NCBI GenBank assembly: GCA_019694685.1
Contig: JAIBBM010000010.1
Coordinates: forward strand, 1 to 64,000
Direction of reading: 5' to 3'
Origin: Leptospirales bacterium
GTDB lineage: Bacteria; Spirochaetota; Leptospiria; Leptospirales; Leptonemataceae
Length of the DNA stretch: 64,000 bases
Positions 33,053-41,562 of this stretch are shown here, in pieces. A program made the position numbers and the translations under genes. Positions within the stretch are counted from its first letter, which is position 1. Each line of letters begins with the position of its first letter. The notes beneath the pieces were generated by a model that ran no database searches, was not told the DNA's origin, and was given only the letters and a program-made list of their open reading frames with translations.

Positions 33053-34510
33053 ATGCCATCGCCTCCCATGCCAGGACTCGGAACAGGAGCGGATACTCAA
33101 AAAGTAATCCAGCAGCTCATTGAAGTAGAACGCAGACCGCTCAAGCGCATCATTCTCGACAACGAATCCTCAGGCCAGTCCATCAAGATCTGGGAAGAAG
33201 CCAGGAGACGTTCCAGAAACCTTCAGGATAAATCGCAGGTGCTCTATAGCTTCTCTGGCGCATTCGCAACCAAGGCGATTGTATCGAGCGATCCAGGTGC
33301 AGTCACAGGGCAGGCTTCGCCAGACATGGATGATCAATCCATGCAGATAGAAGTAAGCAAGCTTGCCACTCATCATCGCATTCATTCCGCGCCTGTCAGC
33401 GCAGAGAAAGATCTGCCTGCGGGTACCTTCACTATCAAAGTCGGGGAGAAGAGTCTTGAGTACGATTTCCCCGGTGGCAAGCTCACCGCTCTTGTGCGGC
33501 TCATCAAGAGCAAAGCCGCTGGAACGATAGACGTGAACATGATTCGCAAGGACAGCGAAACTTCCATCGTGGTTTTGCGCAGTCTGACGAGCGGAACCAA
33601 AGGGAAAATGGAATTCGTAGATGCAGGCGTGCTTGCGACTCTGGGTCTTCCCCCTGGAGCGGGTGGTGCCTCTGAAGTGGAAGCTCCTCAGGATGCAGTG
33701 TTGAAGTTGCACGGAGTAGAAGTGACCAGGACTTCTAACGAGAACATTACAGATGTCCTGGAAGGTGCAAGTCTCACACTGCGCAAAGTGACTACCGGGC
33801 CAGTTACGCTGACCGTGCAGGCAAATACGTCTGTGATTGAAAAGCAAATCGCAGACTGGATCACCGCTTATAATGAACTGATGCAATTCTTGCGCGAGAA
33901 TTCAAAGACAGTGAGTCGCGAAGAATTCGAACGCAATCGTCCTGAGGGGGACGATGTCGGAGAAGGTCTTCGTCGTCTCAAAGCAAGCTCTGGACTCTTT
34001 ACTACAGACTCAAACGTACGCCAGCTCATGTTCGGATTGCAAGGTATTGTAGCTGCCAGCTATCCAAACAGCAGACCAAATGGAGTGCGGGTTCTTGCAG
34101 ACATAGGAATTAGTTCTACTGCAATTTCCAGAGGAGAGGCGGATCCGGCAGCCGGTCTTTTGATGCTAGATGCTGACAAATTGCGCTCTGCTCTTTCGCA
34201 GGACGCCGCCGCAGTCAAAGACATCTTCGCGTCCGATACAAATGAGGATTCCGTGATAGACAACGGAGCAGCATTTCGCATGCAGCAGATGCTTGCGCCC
34301 TACACCAGAATGTCGGGCGGGCTCATCACTACTAGAATTGATCTGATAAAATCTCAGATCTCCGATAATAAAGAAAAGATCCGTAGAAAGGAAATGGAAC
34401 TGGTTGGCAAAGAAGCAGAGCTCAGGCGCAGGTTTGGTCGCATGGATAGCGCGATCCGCGAAAGCAAAAACATGAGCCAGTCTCTGGGCAAACTCGGTGA
34501 GGGGCAATGA
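33053..34510 (+). CDS. fliD: flagellar filament capping protein FliD
   Basis: The 485-residue protein begins PGLGTGADTQKVIQQLIEVE, the FliD N-terminal signature (GLASGxD..IIxxLMxxE), and ends in a FliD C-terminal domain (RMQQMLAPYTRMSGGLITTR then IDLIKSQISDNKEKIRRKEM ... LRRRFGRMDSAI). FliD forms the cap under which flagellin subunits assemble, here on the periplasmic flagella, and is exported by the flagellar type III system. The gene overlaps the next by 4 bases (ATGA), marking a translationally coupled unit with three further genes of unclear role. Confidence 0.9.
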   Translation: MPSPPMPGLGTGADTQKVIQQLIEVERRPLKRIILDNESSGQSIKIWEEARRRSRNLQDKSQVLYSFSGAFATKAIVSSDPGAVTGQASPDMDDQSMQIEVSKLATHHRIHSAPVSAEKDLPAGTFTIKVGEKSLEYDFPGGKLTALVRLIKSKAAGTIDVNMIRKDSETSIVVLRSLTSGTKGKMEFVDAGVLATLGLPPGAGGASEVEAPQDAVLKLHGVEVTRTSNENITDVLEGASLTLRKVTTGPVTLTVQANTSVIEKQIADWITAYNELMQFLRENSKTVSREEFERNRPEGDDVGEGLRRLKASSGLFTTDSNVRQLMFGLQGIVAASYPNSRPNGVRVLADIGISSTAISRGEADPAAGLLMLDADKLRSALSQDAAAVKDIFASDTNEDSVIDNGAAFRMQQMLAPYTRMSGGLITTRIDLIKSQISDNKEKIRRKEMELVGKEAELRRRFGRMDSAIRESKNMSQSLGKLGEGQ

Positions 34511-35505
34511 TGCAGATTTACGTAAACAACACTGAACTCGAAGCTCAGCTTACAGATGAGCAAAATTTGCTCCAGGTATACGATGCAGTCAGTGACTGGA
34601 CCAGAGCCAATCATCGCTACATTCTAGGAATCCAGGTGGATCAGAAGATCATGGCGCCGGATCACCTGGAAGAAATCAACACTGCTTCTGTGGATCGAGT
34701 GGACTTCCGAATCGGTGACGAAATTGAAATGATGGCGGAGAGTGTAGCGGAGATGGATCGCTACATTGATCGAATCGGGAATTCTCTGTTTGATCGCACT
34801 CATTTAACCGCAGAAGAAATTCAGAATCTTAAAGACGGGGTTCGTTGGATTTCTGAAATCATTGCTTCTTCTTGCGCCATCATGCATCTGAATTCGGACG
34901 AAATCATGTGTCCGGTTGTGGGCGAAGATGGGGCAGAGACAAAGACCGTTCACGAACTTCTCGCTGCTCTTGCGACCAGTGCAGAAGAGCTGAAGACAGA
35001 CGGCCCGGATTCGGTTCTAGTATTTCTCTCTATCCTGCGTGACCTGAGATTCTTTGTGATCAAACTAAAGATGCAACTTCTTGCGCTCAATGCAACGGAA
35101 GCAGAGCTCGTCTCTTCTCTCGAAGAGTTCGAATCAAGAATCCCCGTGCTCATGGAAGAACTCGTTCAAGTGACCACTCAGTTTCAATCGGGCCAGGATT
35201 TCCAGGCTCTGGAAAGCCTCGATGCAGTCGTAGAAAAGCTCAACACGTATCTTTCTGCCATGCTCGCAGTAGAGTATCGTCTGGCGCGCGACGGCTCGCT
35301 CCCCGCTCAAAAAGGTGGAGAAGGAATGACCTTCCAGCAGGTTTCCGAGGATCTGACCGGCATCCTGAAAGACATCTCCAGCGCCATGGTGGATTCGGAC
35401 ATCGTGGCTGTAGGAGACATCCTGGAATATGAGCTGACCGCTCGTCTTTCTCAAATGCCGCCCTTTCTTAAGCAGCTTCGCGAAATCCTGGTTGCACGCT
35501 CCTGA
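34507..35505 (+). CDS. helical protein coupled to fliD, unknown function
   Basis: The 332-residue acidic protein starts MMQIYVNNTELEAQLTDEQN and has no signal peptide or membrane segment. It is almost wholly helical with Glu/Asp-rich faces. Its ATG overlaps the fliD stop (ATGA), a coupling that often marks a dedicated partner; in other bacteria fliS and fliT chaperones follow fliD. A chaperone or assembly role for FliD or flagellin is my inference, but it is far longer than FliS/FliT (about 130 residues) and shows no match I recognise. Confidence 0.72.
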   Translation: MMQIYVNNTELEAQLTDEQNLLQVYDAVSDWTRANHRYILGIQVDQKIMAPDHLEEINTASVDRVDFRIGDEIEMMAESVAEMDRYIDRIGNSLFDRTHLTAEEIQNLKDGVRWISEIIASSCAIMHLNSDEIMCPVVGEDGAETKTVHELLAALATSAEELKTDGPDSVLVFLSILRDLRFFVIKLKMQLLALNATEAELVSSLEEFESRIPVLMEELVQVTTQFQSGQDFQALESLDAVVEKLNTYLSAMLAVEYRLARDGSLPAQKGGEGMTFQQVSEDLTGILKDISSAMVDSDIVAVGDILEYELTARLSQMPPFLKQLREILVARS

Positions 35506-35526
35506 CGCGCGCGTCACAGAGGCAGA

Positions 35527-36543
35527 GTGCCCAGTGTACTCGACCTCGTCGGCGCTTTTTATCGGTTAGGCACTCGTTACCTCCCGGTAGTGGATCCAGT
35601 GAAGGCGGAAGTCATTGGCGTGCTCTCGCGCGATCACATCACTGCTATTTCTGCAGATCCTGAAAGGGCGCGCCGCGAATTCGAGACCATTCCTTCTGAG
35701 ATGTATCTGGAGCAACCTCTTTCGCCTGCAGTCATGCAGGATGTAGGTGCACATCACACTGTGTTTGTTCTTTTTCCAGATCTTACGGAGAGCAAACAAG
35801 AAGCATCGGGCGTGCTTGCCATGCTCAGTCACTATAGAAAGAAGATGCCGGTCACCGCGCATGCAAAAGACGACACAGACGCTTCTCATCCAGAAGACGT
35901 GAAGCTCTGGCTCTCTAGAATCTTGCTCGCTTCTGTTCCGCTTCCTCTGTTTGCCATTGATCTGCACGGCAAGACTCTCTTTTACAACGGCGATTTCGAA
36001 AAGCAAATCCTTTCAGGACCACCCTTCGGTAGATCTCTTGCGCGCGCGGAGAAGTATTTTCTCGAGCTTTCGCGCAGCACTCTCGCGCATGCGGTTGCGG
36101 AAGGTCTCAATACACTTCGTGCAACCGGTCAGATTTCGCGCGGAGATTCGTTTACAATGATTAGCCTGCAGGATGCGGGCAAAGTGATTGGCTATTTGTT
36201 CGCTCTTGCGTCTGACAAAAGCGTGGAAGAAACCCTGGCCGCTCGAATCCGCGCCGGGACAAGCATAGATAACGCCCTCGACAAGATCGAAAAAAACCTC
36301 CTGGTAGATTTCCTCGCAGAATCAGGTTACAACATCAGCAAAACAGCACAATTGATGAAAACAAGGCGCACCACATTGCAGAGCAGGATGAAGAGGTTGA
36401 ACATTCCTCTCAAGGCTGCGAAACAACCAAAGGGGACAAAGCCTGTAAAGGCAGCGAAGACCACCCGATCTGAGAGAAAAAAGCACGGTGCGCGAAAAAA
36501 AGTTTTGCGCTCCGCGAAGGGTTCTCGAAGATCCAGACAATGA
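35527..36543 (+). CDS. CBS-like/PAS-like protein with Fis-type HTH and basic tail
   Basis: The N-terminus (YRLGTRYLPVVDPVKAEVIG and VLSRDHI) looks like half of a CBS domain. Residues about 135-235 resemble a PAS domain (VPLPLFAIDLHGKTLFYNGD). A Fis-type helix-turn-helix follows (FLAESGYNISKTAQLMKTRR and TTLQSRMKRL, about 265-295). The last 45 residues are a Lys/Arg/Ala tail (KAAKQPKGTKPVKAAKTTRS). There is no sigma-54 AAA+ domain, so it is not a standard bEBP. The GTG start at 35527 follows AGAGG. It lies 21 bases after the fliD-linked gene, suggesting a regulator of motility or of its own operon. Confidence 0.76.
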   Translation: MPSVLDLVGAFYRLGTRYLPVVDPVKAEVIGVLSRDHITAISADPERARREFETIPSEMYLEQPLSPAVMQDVGAHHTVFVLFPDLTESKQEASGVLAMLSHYRKKMPVTAHAKDDTDASHPEDVKLWLSRILLASVPLPLFAIDLHGKTLFYNGDFEKQILSGPPFGRSLARAEKYFLELSRSTLAHAVAEGLNTLRATGQISRGDSFTMISLQDAGKVIGYLFALASDKSVEETLAARIRAGTSIDNALDKIEKNLLVDFLAESGYNISKTAQLMKTRRTTLQSRMKRLNIPLKAAKQPKGTKPVKAAKTTRSERKKHGARKKVLRSAKGSRRSRQ

Positions 36544-37748
36544 AGCGTAATCAGCTGATCATCCTCGGATCCATTTTAGTACTTCTCATCGTTGCTGTAG
36601 CATTCTTTCTCATTCGAGATGACAGCAAGAATCGTGACGCAGAAAGAGACTTGCTCTCTTCGCACAAGGATCCTACGATCAGCCCGGTTGGCCCGGAAGG
36701 CATTCCTATTGTAAATGAAGATCCACGCGAAGTGCTGGAGCGCTACGTGAAATGGGCTCAGTATCCGCCTACGTCTCGTCCTCTGCACGCAGGTATGGTG
36801 GATCTCACGGATCCTTACAACATGGATCGTCCGCCAGTCGGAGTGGTTGCAAAGCCTGCACAACAGTGTACTTCTGTAGATGGAATTCCAAGATGTGAAA
36901 AGCCAGCGGTGTTCTCAGATGTTCAGTGTAAGATGACCCCACAGGCCAGCATCTCTGTAGGGAAGGGTGATTTCAAGATCACTCTGAAATGCTTCAATAA
37001 AGAAGGCGTGAATCAGCCGTTAAACGGCGTTGTTCCCAAAGTCTATCGCAATCTATTCCGCAAAGACTATCCATCTCTGCCTCCGGTTTCATTCGGAGAT
37101 CGCGGCACAGATGGAGACGAAAAAGCAGGGGACCATGAATGGACGTTCATCGTTCGTCCTACTCAGCAAGATTGGGGCGATATGTTTCTCGAAGTGGATT
37201 TCGAAGTCGCTGGTTTCAAACACAATCAGCGCACCAGCTGGTTCAGTACACCTCACACTGTGGCAGAGTTCAGAGACGGAATTCAGGACTCCGTTCGCAA
37301 CGGTCATCTGATTGTTTCTGTGCCAGTTGTAATTACAAAGAAAGGCTACTACAGCTTTGATGCGAACCTTCAGGGAACCACGGGGGATAAAGCGTTTGCC
37401 GCTACCTCTTCTGTAGAAGGAGATTTTGAGGCGGGAGCCCGCACGATTGATTTTCAATTCTGGGGAAAAGTTCTCCGCGATTCCGGAGTGGATGGTCCCT
37501 ACGTCGTTCGCGAGATCAGAGGACGTCGCAACAATTCTCCAGTGACTCCTTCCATGGTGCGCAAAGCCCTGGCAGAAAATCGGGAGATTTCAGGAAACCA
37601 TACAGAACCGCTCTGGGAATACATGAACATGGCTCCTAATTATACGACGAAGAGCTACTCCGCAGATGACTTCTCCAAGGAAGAATGGAACTCAGAAGAG
37701 AAGAATCAGAGAATTGAGTTCTTAAAGAAGCAAGTGGAGCAGGAATAA
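36540..37748 (+). CDS. membrane-anchored exported protein, unknown function
   Basis: One transmembrane helix at residues 6-25 (LIILGSILVLLIVAVAFFLI) anchors a 375-residue extracytoplasmic region. Four cysteines occur in the middle part (QQCTSVDGIPRCEKP, VQCKMTP, LKCFNKEG). The segment FGDRGTDGDEKAGDHEWTF recalls the calcium-binding turn of choice-of-anchor-X-type beta domains (DxGxxGDxxAGDxxW). The gene overlaps the Fis-type regulator by 4 bases (ATGA), so it is in the fliD transcription unit. I do not recognise a family; an envelope protein related to the flagellar region is inferred from context only. Confidence 0.72.
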   Translation: MKRNQLIILGSILVLLIVAVAFFLIRDDSKNRDAERDLLSSHKDPTISPVGPEGIPIVNEDPREVLERYVKWAQYPPTSRPLHAGMVDLTDPYNMDRPPVGVVAKPAQQCTSVDGIPRCEKPAVFSDVQCKMTPQASISVGKGDFKITLKCFNKEGVNQPLNGVVPKVYRNLFRKDYPSLPPVSFGDRGTDGDEKAGDHEWTFIVRPTQQDWGDMFLEVDFEVAGFKHNQRTSWFSTPHTVAEFRDGIQDSVRNGHLIVSVPVVITKKGYYSFDANLQGTTGDKAFAATSSVEGDFEAGARTIDFQFWGKVLRDSGVDGPYVVREIRGRRNNSPVTPSMVRKALAENREISGNHTEPLWEYMNMAPNYTTKSYSADDFSKEEWNSEEKNQRIEFLKKQVEQE

Positions 37749-37825
37749 CTCGAGTCTGAAAAAGTAGTTGTCACGGCCAGAGTGCCGTGGCATTCTGAGC
37801 ATTGTTAGATAGGGGGATATCTAAG

Positions 37826-38671
37826 ATGAGAAAACTCGTACTTCTGGGAGCATTGCTCCTGGCAGGCAGCGCAGAAGCTGCCACTTATAGACTCTTTGTT
37901 CACGGTAGATCCGGGGACAATCACTGTCAGCCAATCACAAGCACTGCCAGCGCCACAAACGACCACAACAACTACTGGGGTGGAACAGTCACTGGTCTGG
38001 CCAACGTTCGTTATGTTGGTTTTGATGGGACTCAAAATGGCGGAGCATACAGCTGGAATTCCTGCGGAGCGCAGAAGCAGTTGAATGACGCGGTTCGCAT
38101 TTTCTGCACAGGCGGAAACACATGCGAAATCTACACTCACTCTACAGGCGGCCTGGTCGCTGCTGCTTATTTTGGTTTGAACAATCCGTCTGGACTCAGC
38201 ATCAGCAGAATTCAACTGCTGGCGTCTGCAGCAGGTGGATCTGAACTAGCGGACATTTCTACGACTTACCTTTCCTGGCTGGGCATCAAGACTCTCGGCG
38301 GTCAGCTCGATCAGTCTGTGAGCACACGCGGTGCAAGAAATGGTTTTAACCACAACAACGCAGGTGGTCGTACATTCTACACCACTTCCGGCGAAGGTTC
38401 TGACTACTGGAATCTCACCAGTCCTTTCCTTCCAGGAAAAGATGACGGCGTACTTGCCAATCACAGCCTCTGCAGCGTGAACTCAGTAACAGATGTCGGA
38501 GTTTCCTGTACTCGGGGAAGTGCAGCTATGAGCGAAAGCTATCGTTGTGGATTCCTGTGGCTGAGCACTTGCCATAAATCTTACGGCCGCTGGACACCAT
38601 ACTACACTGTATACACCGGTGGCAGCAATCACTCACACGGAGATGCAAAAGCGGATTACAATCGTCGCTGA
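37826..38671 (+). CDS. secreted alpha/beta-hydrolase (lipase/esterase-like)
   Basis: The signal peptide is MRKLVLLGALLLAGSAEA, and GGGGG lies upstream of the ATG. The mature protein opens with YRLFVHGRSG, an oxyanion-hole HG motif, and has the nucleophile elbow YTHSTGGLVAAAYFG with Ser106. Candidate acid and base are Asp in GKDDGVLANHS and His in GGSNHSHGDAKAD. Cysteines are numerous (about eight), suggesting disulfides. The Cys-rich, Gly/Asn-rich surface fits an extracellular enzyme. The frame is open back to 37802 but the signal peptide fixes the start. A strong terminator follows. Confidence 0.8.
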   Translation: MRKLVLLGALLLAGSAEAATYRLFVHGRSGDNHCQPITSTASATNDHNNYWGGTVTGLANVRYVGFDGTQNGGAYSWNSCGAQKQLNDAVRIFCTGGNTCEIYTHSTGGLVAAAYFGLNNPSGLSISRIQLLASAAGGSELADISTTYLSWLGIKTLGGQLDQSVSTRGARNGFNHNNAGGRTFYTTSGEGSDYWNLTSPFLPGKDDGVLANHSLCSVNSVTDVGVSCTRGSAAMSESYRCGFLWLSTCHKSYGRWTPYYTVYTGGSNHSHGDAKADYNRR

Positions 38672-38695
38672 TTGGATCTTTGATTGTAAGTCTGG

Positions 38696-38722
38696 AAAGC
38701 CGGCCTGGTGCCGGCTTTTTTT
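38696..38722 (+). terminator. Rho-independent terminator after the alpha/beta-hydrolase gene
   Basis: AAAGCCGGC and GCCGGCTTT form a perfect 9-bp stem with a 5-base loop, followed by a run of T. It separates the secreted hydrolase from the Rieske-HAD-LarA-FAR operon. Confidence 0.93.
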
Positions 38723-38811
38723 GTTTCTACCTTGTGTCACTCTCTAACGGTCTGTTTTTCTAGAGGGGCTTTTTTCATTTCGTAAATAGGCCTTTTTGGG
38801 CTTCTGGTCGA

Positions 38812-39189
38812 ATGGCCGAAGAGTTTCACTACCCGGCTCCGATTGACGTAGGTGAGGCGCCTACGCCTGGCAAATCCATTCTGGTGGAGCTTCCGAATCC
38901 TCCGTCTGGTTATGCAAAGGATGAAGCATTCGTCTTCACCCTCGAAGACGGACAGGTAGTAGGATATTTCAATCGGTGTTCGCATGTGCAGGTTCCACTG
39001 GACATGGGCGACGGAGATTTTTTGGATAGAAGCGGTTTCATTATGTGCAGAGTCCACGGTGCCCGGTATGACCTGGTCACAGGAGACGCTTTGCTTGGCC
39101 CTGCCGTGAGAGGGCTGACAAGACTGGAACTGGCACTTCGTGACGGGCGTATTATCGTAACTGGATGGAAGAAAGGAAGACAGGCATGA
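38812..39189 (+). CDS. Rieske [2Fe-2S] ferredoxin-like protein
   Basis: This 125-residue protein is a lone Rieske domain. The cluster ligands are Cys56-x-His58 (NRCSHVQVPLD) and Cys79-x2-His82 (MCRVHGARYD), and the fold continues with GDALLGPAVRGLTRLEL. There is no signal peptide, so it is cytoplasmic and resembles the small ferredoxin components that feed electrons to oxygenases or reductases. No oxygenase is encoded nearby. Its stop overlaps the HAD gene start (ATGA), and it is the first gene of the lipid-type operon, which suggests a redox role in that pathway. Confidence 0.9.
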   Translation: MAEEFHYPAPIDVGEAPTPGKSILVELPNPPSGYAKDEAFVFTLEDGQVVGYFNRCSHVQVPLDMGDGDFLDRSGFIMCRVHGARYDLVTGDALLGPAVRGLTRLELALRDGRIIVTGWKKGRQA

Positions 39190-39854
39190 AGGAAAAGGCA
39201 GCTGTATTTTACGATGTGGACGGCACACTCGTTCACACCAATATTTTGCACGTGTATGTATACTATGCAATGAGGTTGCCCAAGATTTCTGAAAAGGCGC
39301 GAAAAGTACTGCTGATGCTCCTTTTTACGCCGCTCTATATGCTCATCGATCAGATGAGTAGAACAGTTTTTAATAAACTCTTCTATAGAAACTACAAAGG
39401 AATGCCGGAAGAAAGGCTTCGCATTCTGGGCAAGGAACTTGTGCGCGAAGGGCTTATGCCAAACGTGTATCGCGATGCAATGGAAAGAATCAAGAAAGCT
39501 AAAAAAATGAAACTAACTCAGGTTCTGGTTACAGGCTCTCTTGATTTTGCAATGAAGCAATTTGCAAAAGAGCTTGGGATAGACCATGTCATTGCAAATC
39601 AGCTGGAAATGAAGGCAGGAATTGCCACAGGAGTGCTCGTGCCTCCGATTCTTGCCGGGCGCGAAAAACTCAAAGCAATGAAGGATTTTGCCGCGCGCGA
39701 AAATGTGGATCTGTCGCGCTCCTATGCGTTTGCGGACTCCAAATATGATCTCGAAATGCTAGAAGCAGTCGGATATCCGGTTGCGGTAAACCCGGACGCG
39801 GGGCTGCGCAAGATCGCAGAATCCCGCGGATGGCCAATCGTAAGTTTTACTTAG
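39186..39854 (+). CDS. HAD-IB family hydrolase (phosphoserine-phosphatase-like)
   Basis: The catalytic motif FYDVDGTLVHT (Asp10, Asp12) opens the protein. Motif II-like VLVTGSLDFAMKQFAKELGI and motif III/IV FADSKYDLEMLEAVG follow, so this is a HAD-IB phosphatase with a helical cap. A hydrophobic patch in the cap (LLMLLFTPLYMLI, about residues 42-54) suggests membrane association. HAD-IB enzymes of this sort are often linked to or fused with PlsC acyltransferases in lipid synthesis. ATG 39186 overlaps the Rieske stop. A phosphatidate- or lysophosphatidate-like substrate is plausible given the PlsC domain two genes on, but not proven. Confidence 0.9.
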   Translation: MKEKAAVFYDVDGTLVHTNILHVYVYYAMRLPKISEKARKVLLMLLFTPLYMLIDQMSRTVFNKLFYRNYKGMPEERLRILGKELVREGLMPNVYRDAMERIKKAKKMKLTQVLVTGSLDFAMKQFAKELGIDHVIANQLEMKAGIATGVLVPPILAGREKLKAMKDFAARENVDLSRSYAFADSKYDLEMLEAVGYPVAVNPDAGLRKIAESRGWPIVSFT

Positions 39855-39873
39855 TTTTTTAAGCAGGAAGAAC

Positions 39874-41559
39874 ATGGCAGAAAAAACACCCGCAGCTGAA
39901 CTACCTATAGAAGAACATGTAAAAGTAGTGCATTCGCGTCTACTCCGCGAGAAGCCGGCACCTTACGTACCCAAAGGTGAAGACGATCCTGAAGTAGTCA
40001 CCATTCGGCCGGGTGCGGCAAAGAGGGCGATGTTCTCCGGAGAGGATATTGTAGAAATCGATCTACCCGTAGGTTCACGCGTCATTTATCCCAAAGCCCC
40101 GATCCGCGGTCTTCCAGATCCAGACGAAGCGATTCGCCATGCCTTGATGCATCCCGAAAAGATGAATCCTCTTCCTCATTATTTGAAACCAGGGATGAAA
40201 GTGACCATCTGCATCGATGATATTTCTCTCCCCCTACCGCCCATGGAACGCCCGGATATGCGAGAGAGAATTCTCCATATCGTTCTTGAGTATCTGGACA
40301 ACGCTGGCGTAACAGATGTTCATTTGATCGTGGCCACTGCGTTTCATCGTCGCATGACGGATGGAGAGATTCGTAGAATGGTGGGCCCTGAGATCTTCAA
40401 ACGCTTTCATCCGGATCGTCTCTACAATCATGACGCGGAAAACAAAGAAGGAATGAAATGGCTGGGCCACGCTGAAAAAGGAGAAGCGGTAGAAATCAAT
40501 CGACGCGCTGCGGAAAGTGACCTGATCATTTACGTGAACATCAATTTTGTGCCAATGAACGGAGGACACAAGTCCGTTGCGACGGGTCTTGCCGGTTATA
40601 AAACTCTGCGCGAACATCATGATCCGGAAGTAATCGCGAATTGCAATTCCTATATGGATCCGGACGGTTCTGAACTGGCTCGCTCCAACAAAAGAGTAGG
40701 GTCGTTCATCGAGGCAAGAATCCCGATCTTTCATATTGAATCTGCTCTCAACAACAGAATGTTCAAGGGTCCTCTTCAATTTCTTTCGAAGAACGAAGAC
40801 GACTTCAACGCAGTGGAAAAGAGGGCCATGACTGCTCTCAAGCAGAGTCTCAAAAGGATGACTCCGGACATTAAGCGAAAGATATTTCAGAGAGTGTATG
40901 CTCCTTATGAGCCGATCGCGGTTTATGCGGGTCAGGTGGATTCAGTGCACGACCGCATTTTACGTGCGAGTCGCAGGCAGTACACTGTGCGAATTCGCGG
41001 GCAGGCGGATGTGCTCATCATGGGAATTCCATTTGTGAGTCCGTACTCAGTGAACTCGATTCTCAATCCACTCCTTGTTCAGGTGATGGCGCTGGGGTAT
41101 CTCTATCATCTTTATGAAGGAGGAGTTCCACTTCTGCGTGACGGAGGTACTCTGATCCTCTTTCATCCATGCAGAGACGAATTCGATCCAAAGCATCATC
41201 CGAGTTACATTGAATTCTTCCATAGAATTCTGCCCGAAGGTACAGACTCGCTCACACTGCAGAAGAAGTACGAAAGAGAATTCGCCACGAATCCAGACTA
41301 CATCAAGATGTATCGCGAAGGCAATGCGTATCACGGAGTTCATCCGTTCTATATGTGGTACTGGGGAGAGACAGGGCGTAGAAAGGTAGGGCAGGTGATT
41401 GCAGTCGGAGCAGAAGACAAGCACGTCCCTGAAAGAATGGGATGGCAGAATGCAACTACATTCGAAGCGGCGCTCGAAATGGCAAAAAAGTCCGTTGGTC
41501 CAAATCCAAATATTGTAATGCTGCACCAGCCACCAGTGGTTGTTGCGCGACTGGTCTAA
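39874..41559 (+). CDS. LarA-like protein (lactate racemase/DUF2088 family), divergent
   Basis: The 561-residue protein keeps the LarA landmarks: PGMKVTICIDDISLP (counterpart of the DxTRP loop), VATAFHRRMTDGEIRRMVG with His158 (counterpart of His108 of LarA), MNGGHKSVATGLAGYKTL with Lys233 (counterpart of Lys184, the covalent nickel-pincer site) and His249 sixteen residues on (His200, the nickel ligand). The arginine of the DxTRP loop is Leu119 here, and no histidine occupies the second catalytic position (His174). It is about 130 residues longer than LarA. It therefore probably binds the nickel-pincer cofactor but acts on something other than lactate. It lies 3 bases before the FAR-PlsC gene. 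Confidence 0.8.
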   Translation: MAEKTPAAELPIEEHVKVVHSRLLREKPAPYVPKGEDDPEVVTIRPGAAKRAMFSGEDIVEIDLPVGSRVIYPKAPIRGLPDPDEAIRHALMHPEKMNPLPHYLKPGMKVTICIDDISLPLPPMERPDMRERILHIVLEYLDNAGVTDVHLIVATAFHRRMTDGEIRRMVGPEIFKRFHPDRLYNHDAENKEGMKWLGHAEKGEAVEINRRAAESDLIIYVNINFVPMNGGHKSVATGLAGYKTLREHHDPEVIANCNSYMDPDGSELARSNKRVGSFIEARIPIFHIESALNNRMFKGPLQFLSKNEDDFNAVEKRAMTALKQSLKRMTPDIKRKIFQRVYAPYEPIAVYAGQVDSVHDRILRASRRQYTVRIRGQADVLIMGIPFVSPYSVNSILNPLLVQVMALGYLYHLYEGGVPLLRDGGTLILFHPCRDEFDPKHHPSYIEFFHRILPEGTDSLTLQKKYEREFATNPDYIKMYREGNAYHGVHPFYMWYWGETGRRKVGQVIAVGAEDKHVPERMGWQNATTFEAALEMAKKSVGPNPNIVMLHQPPVVVARLV

Positions 41560-41562
41560 GGT

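Noticed and set aside
33170..33886. A 238-codon minus-strand open frame
   Set aside because: Antisense to fliD; composition is that of a reverse complement of coding DNA.
38812..39189. Rieske protein as part of an aromatic-ring dioxygenase
   Set aside because: No oxygenase alpha/beta subunit or reductase is encoded nearby; it is a lone ferredoxin-type domain in a lipid-type operon.
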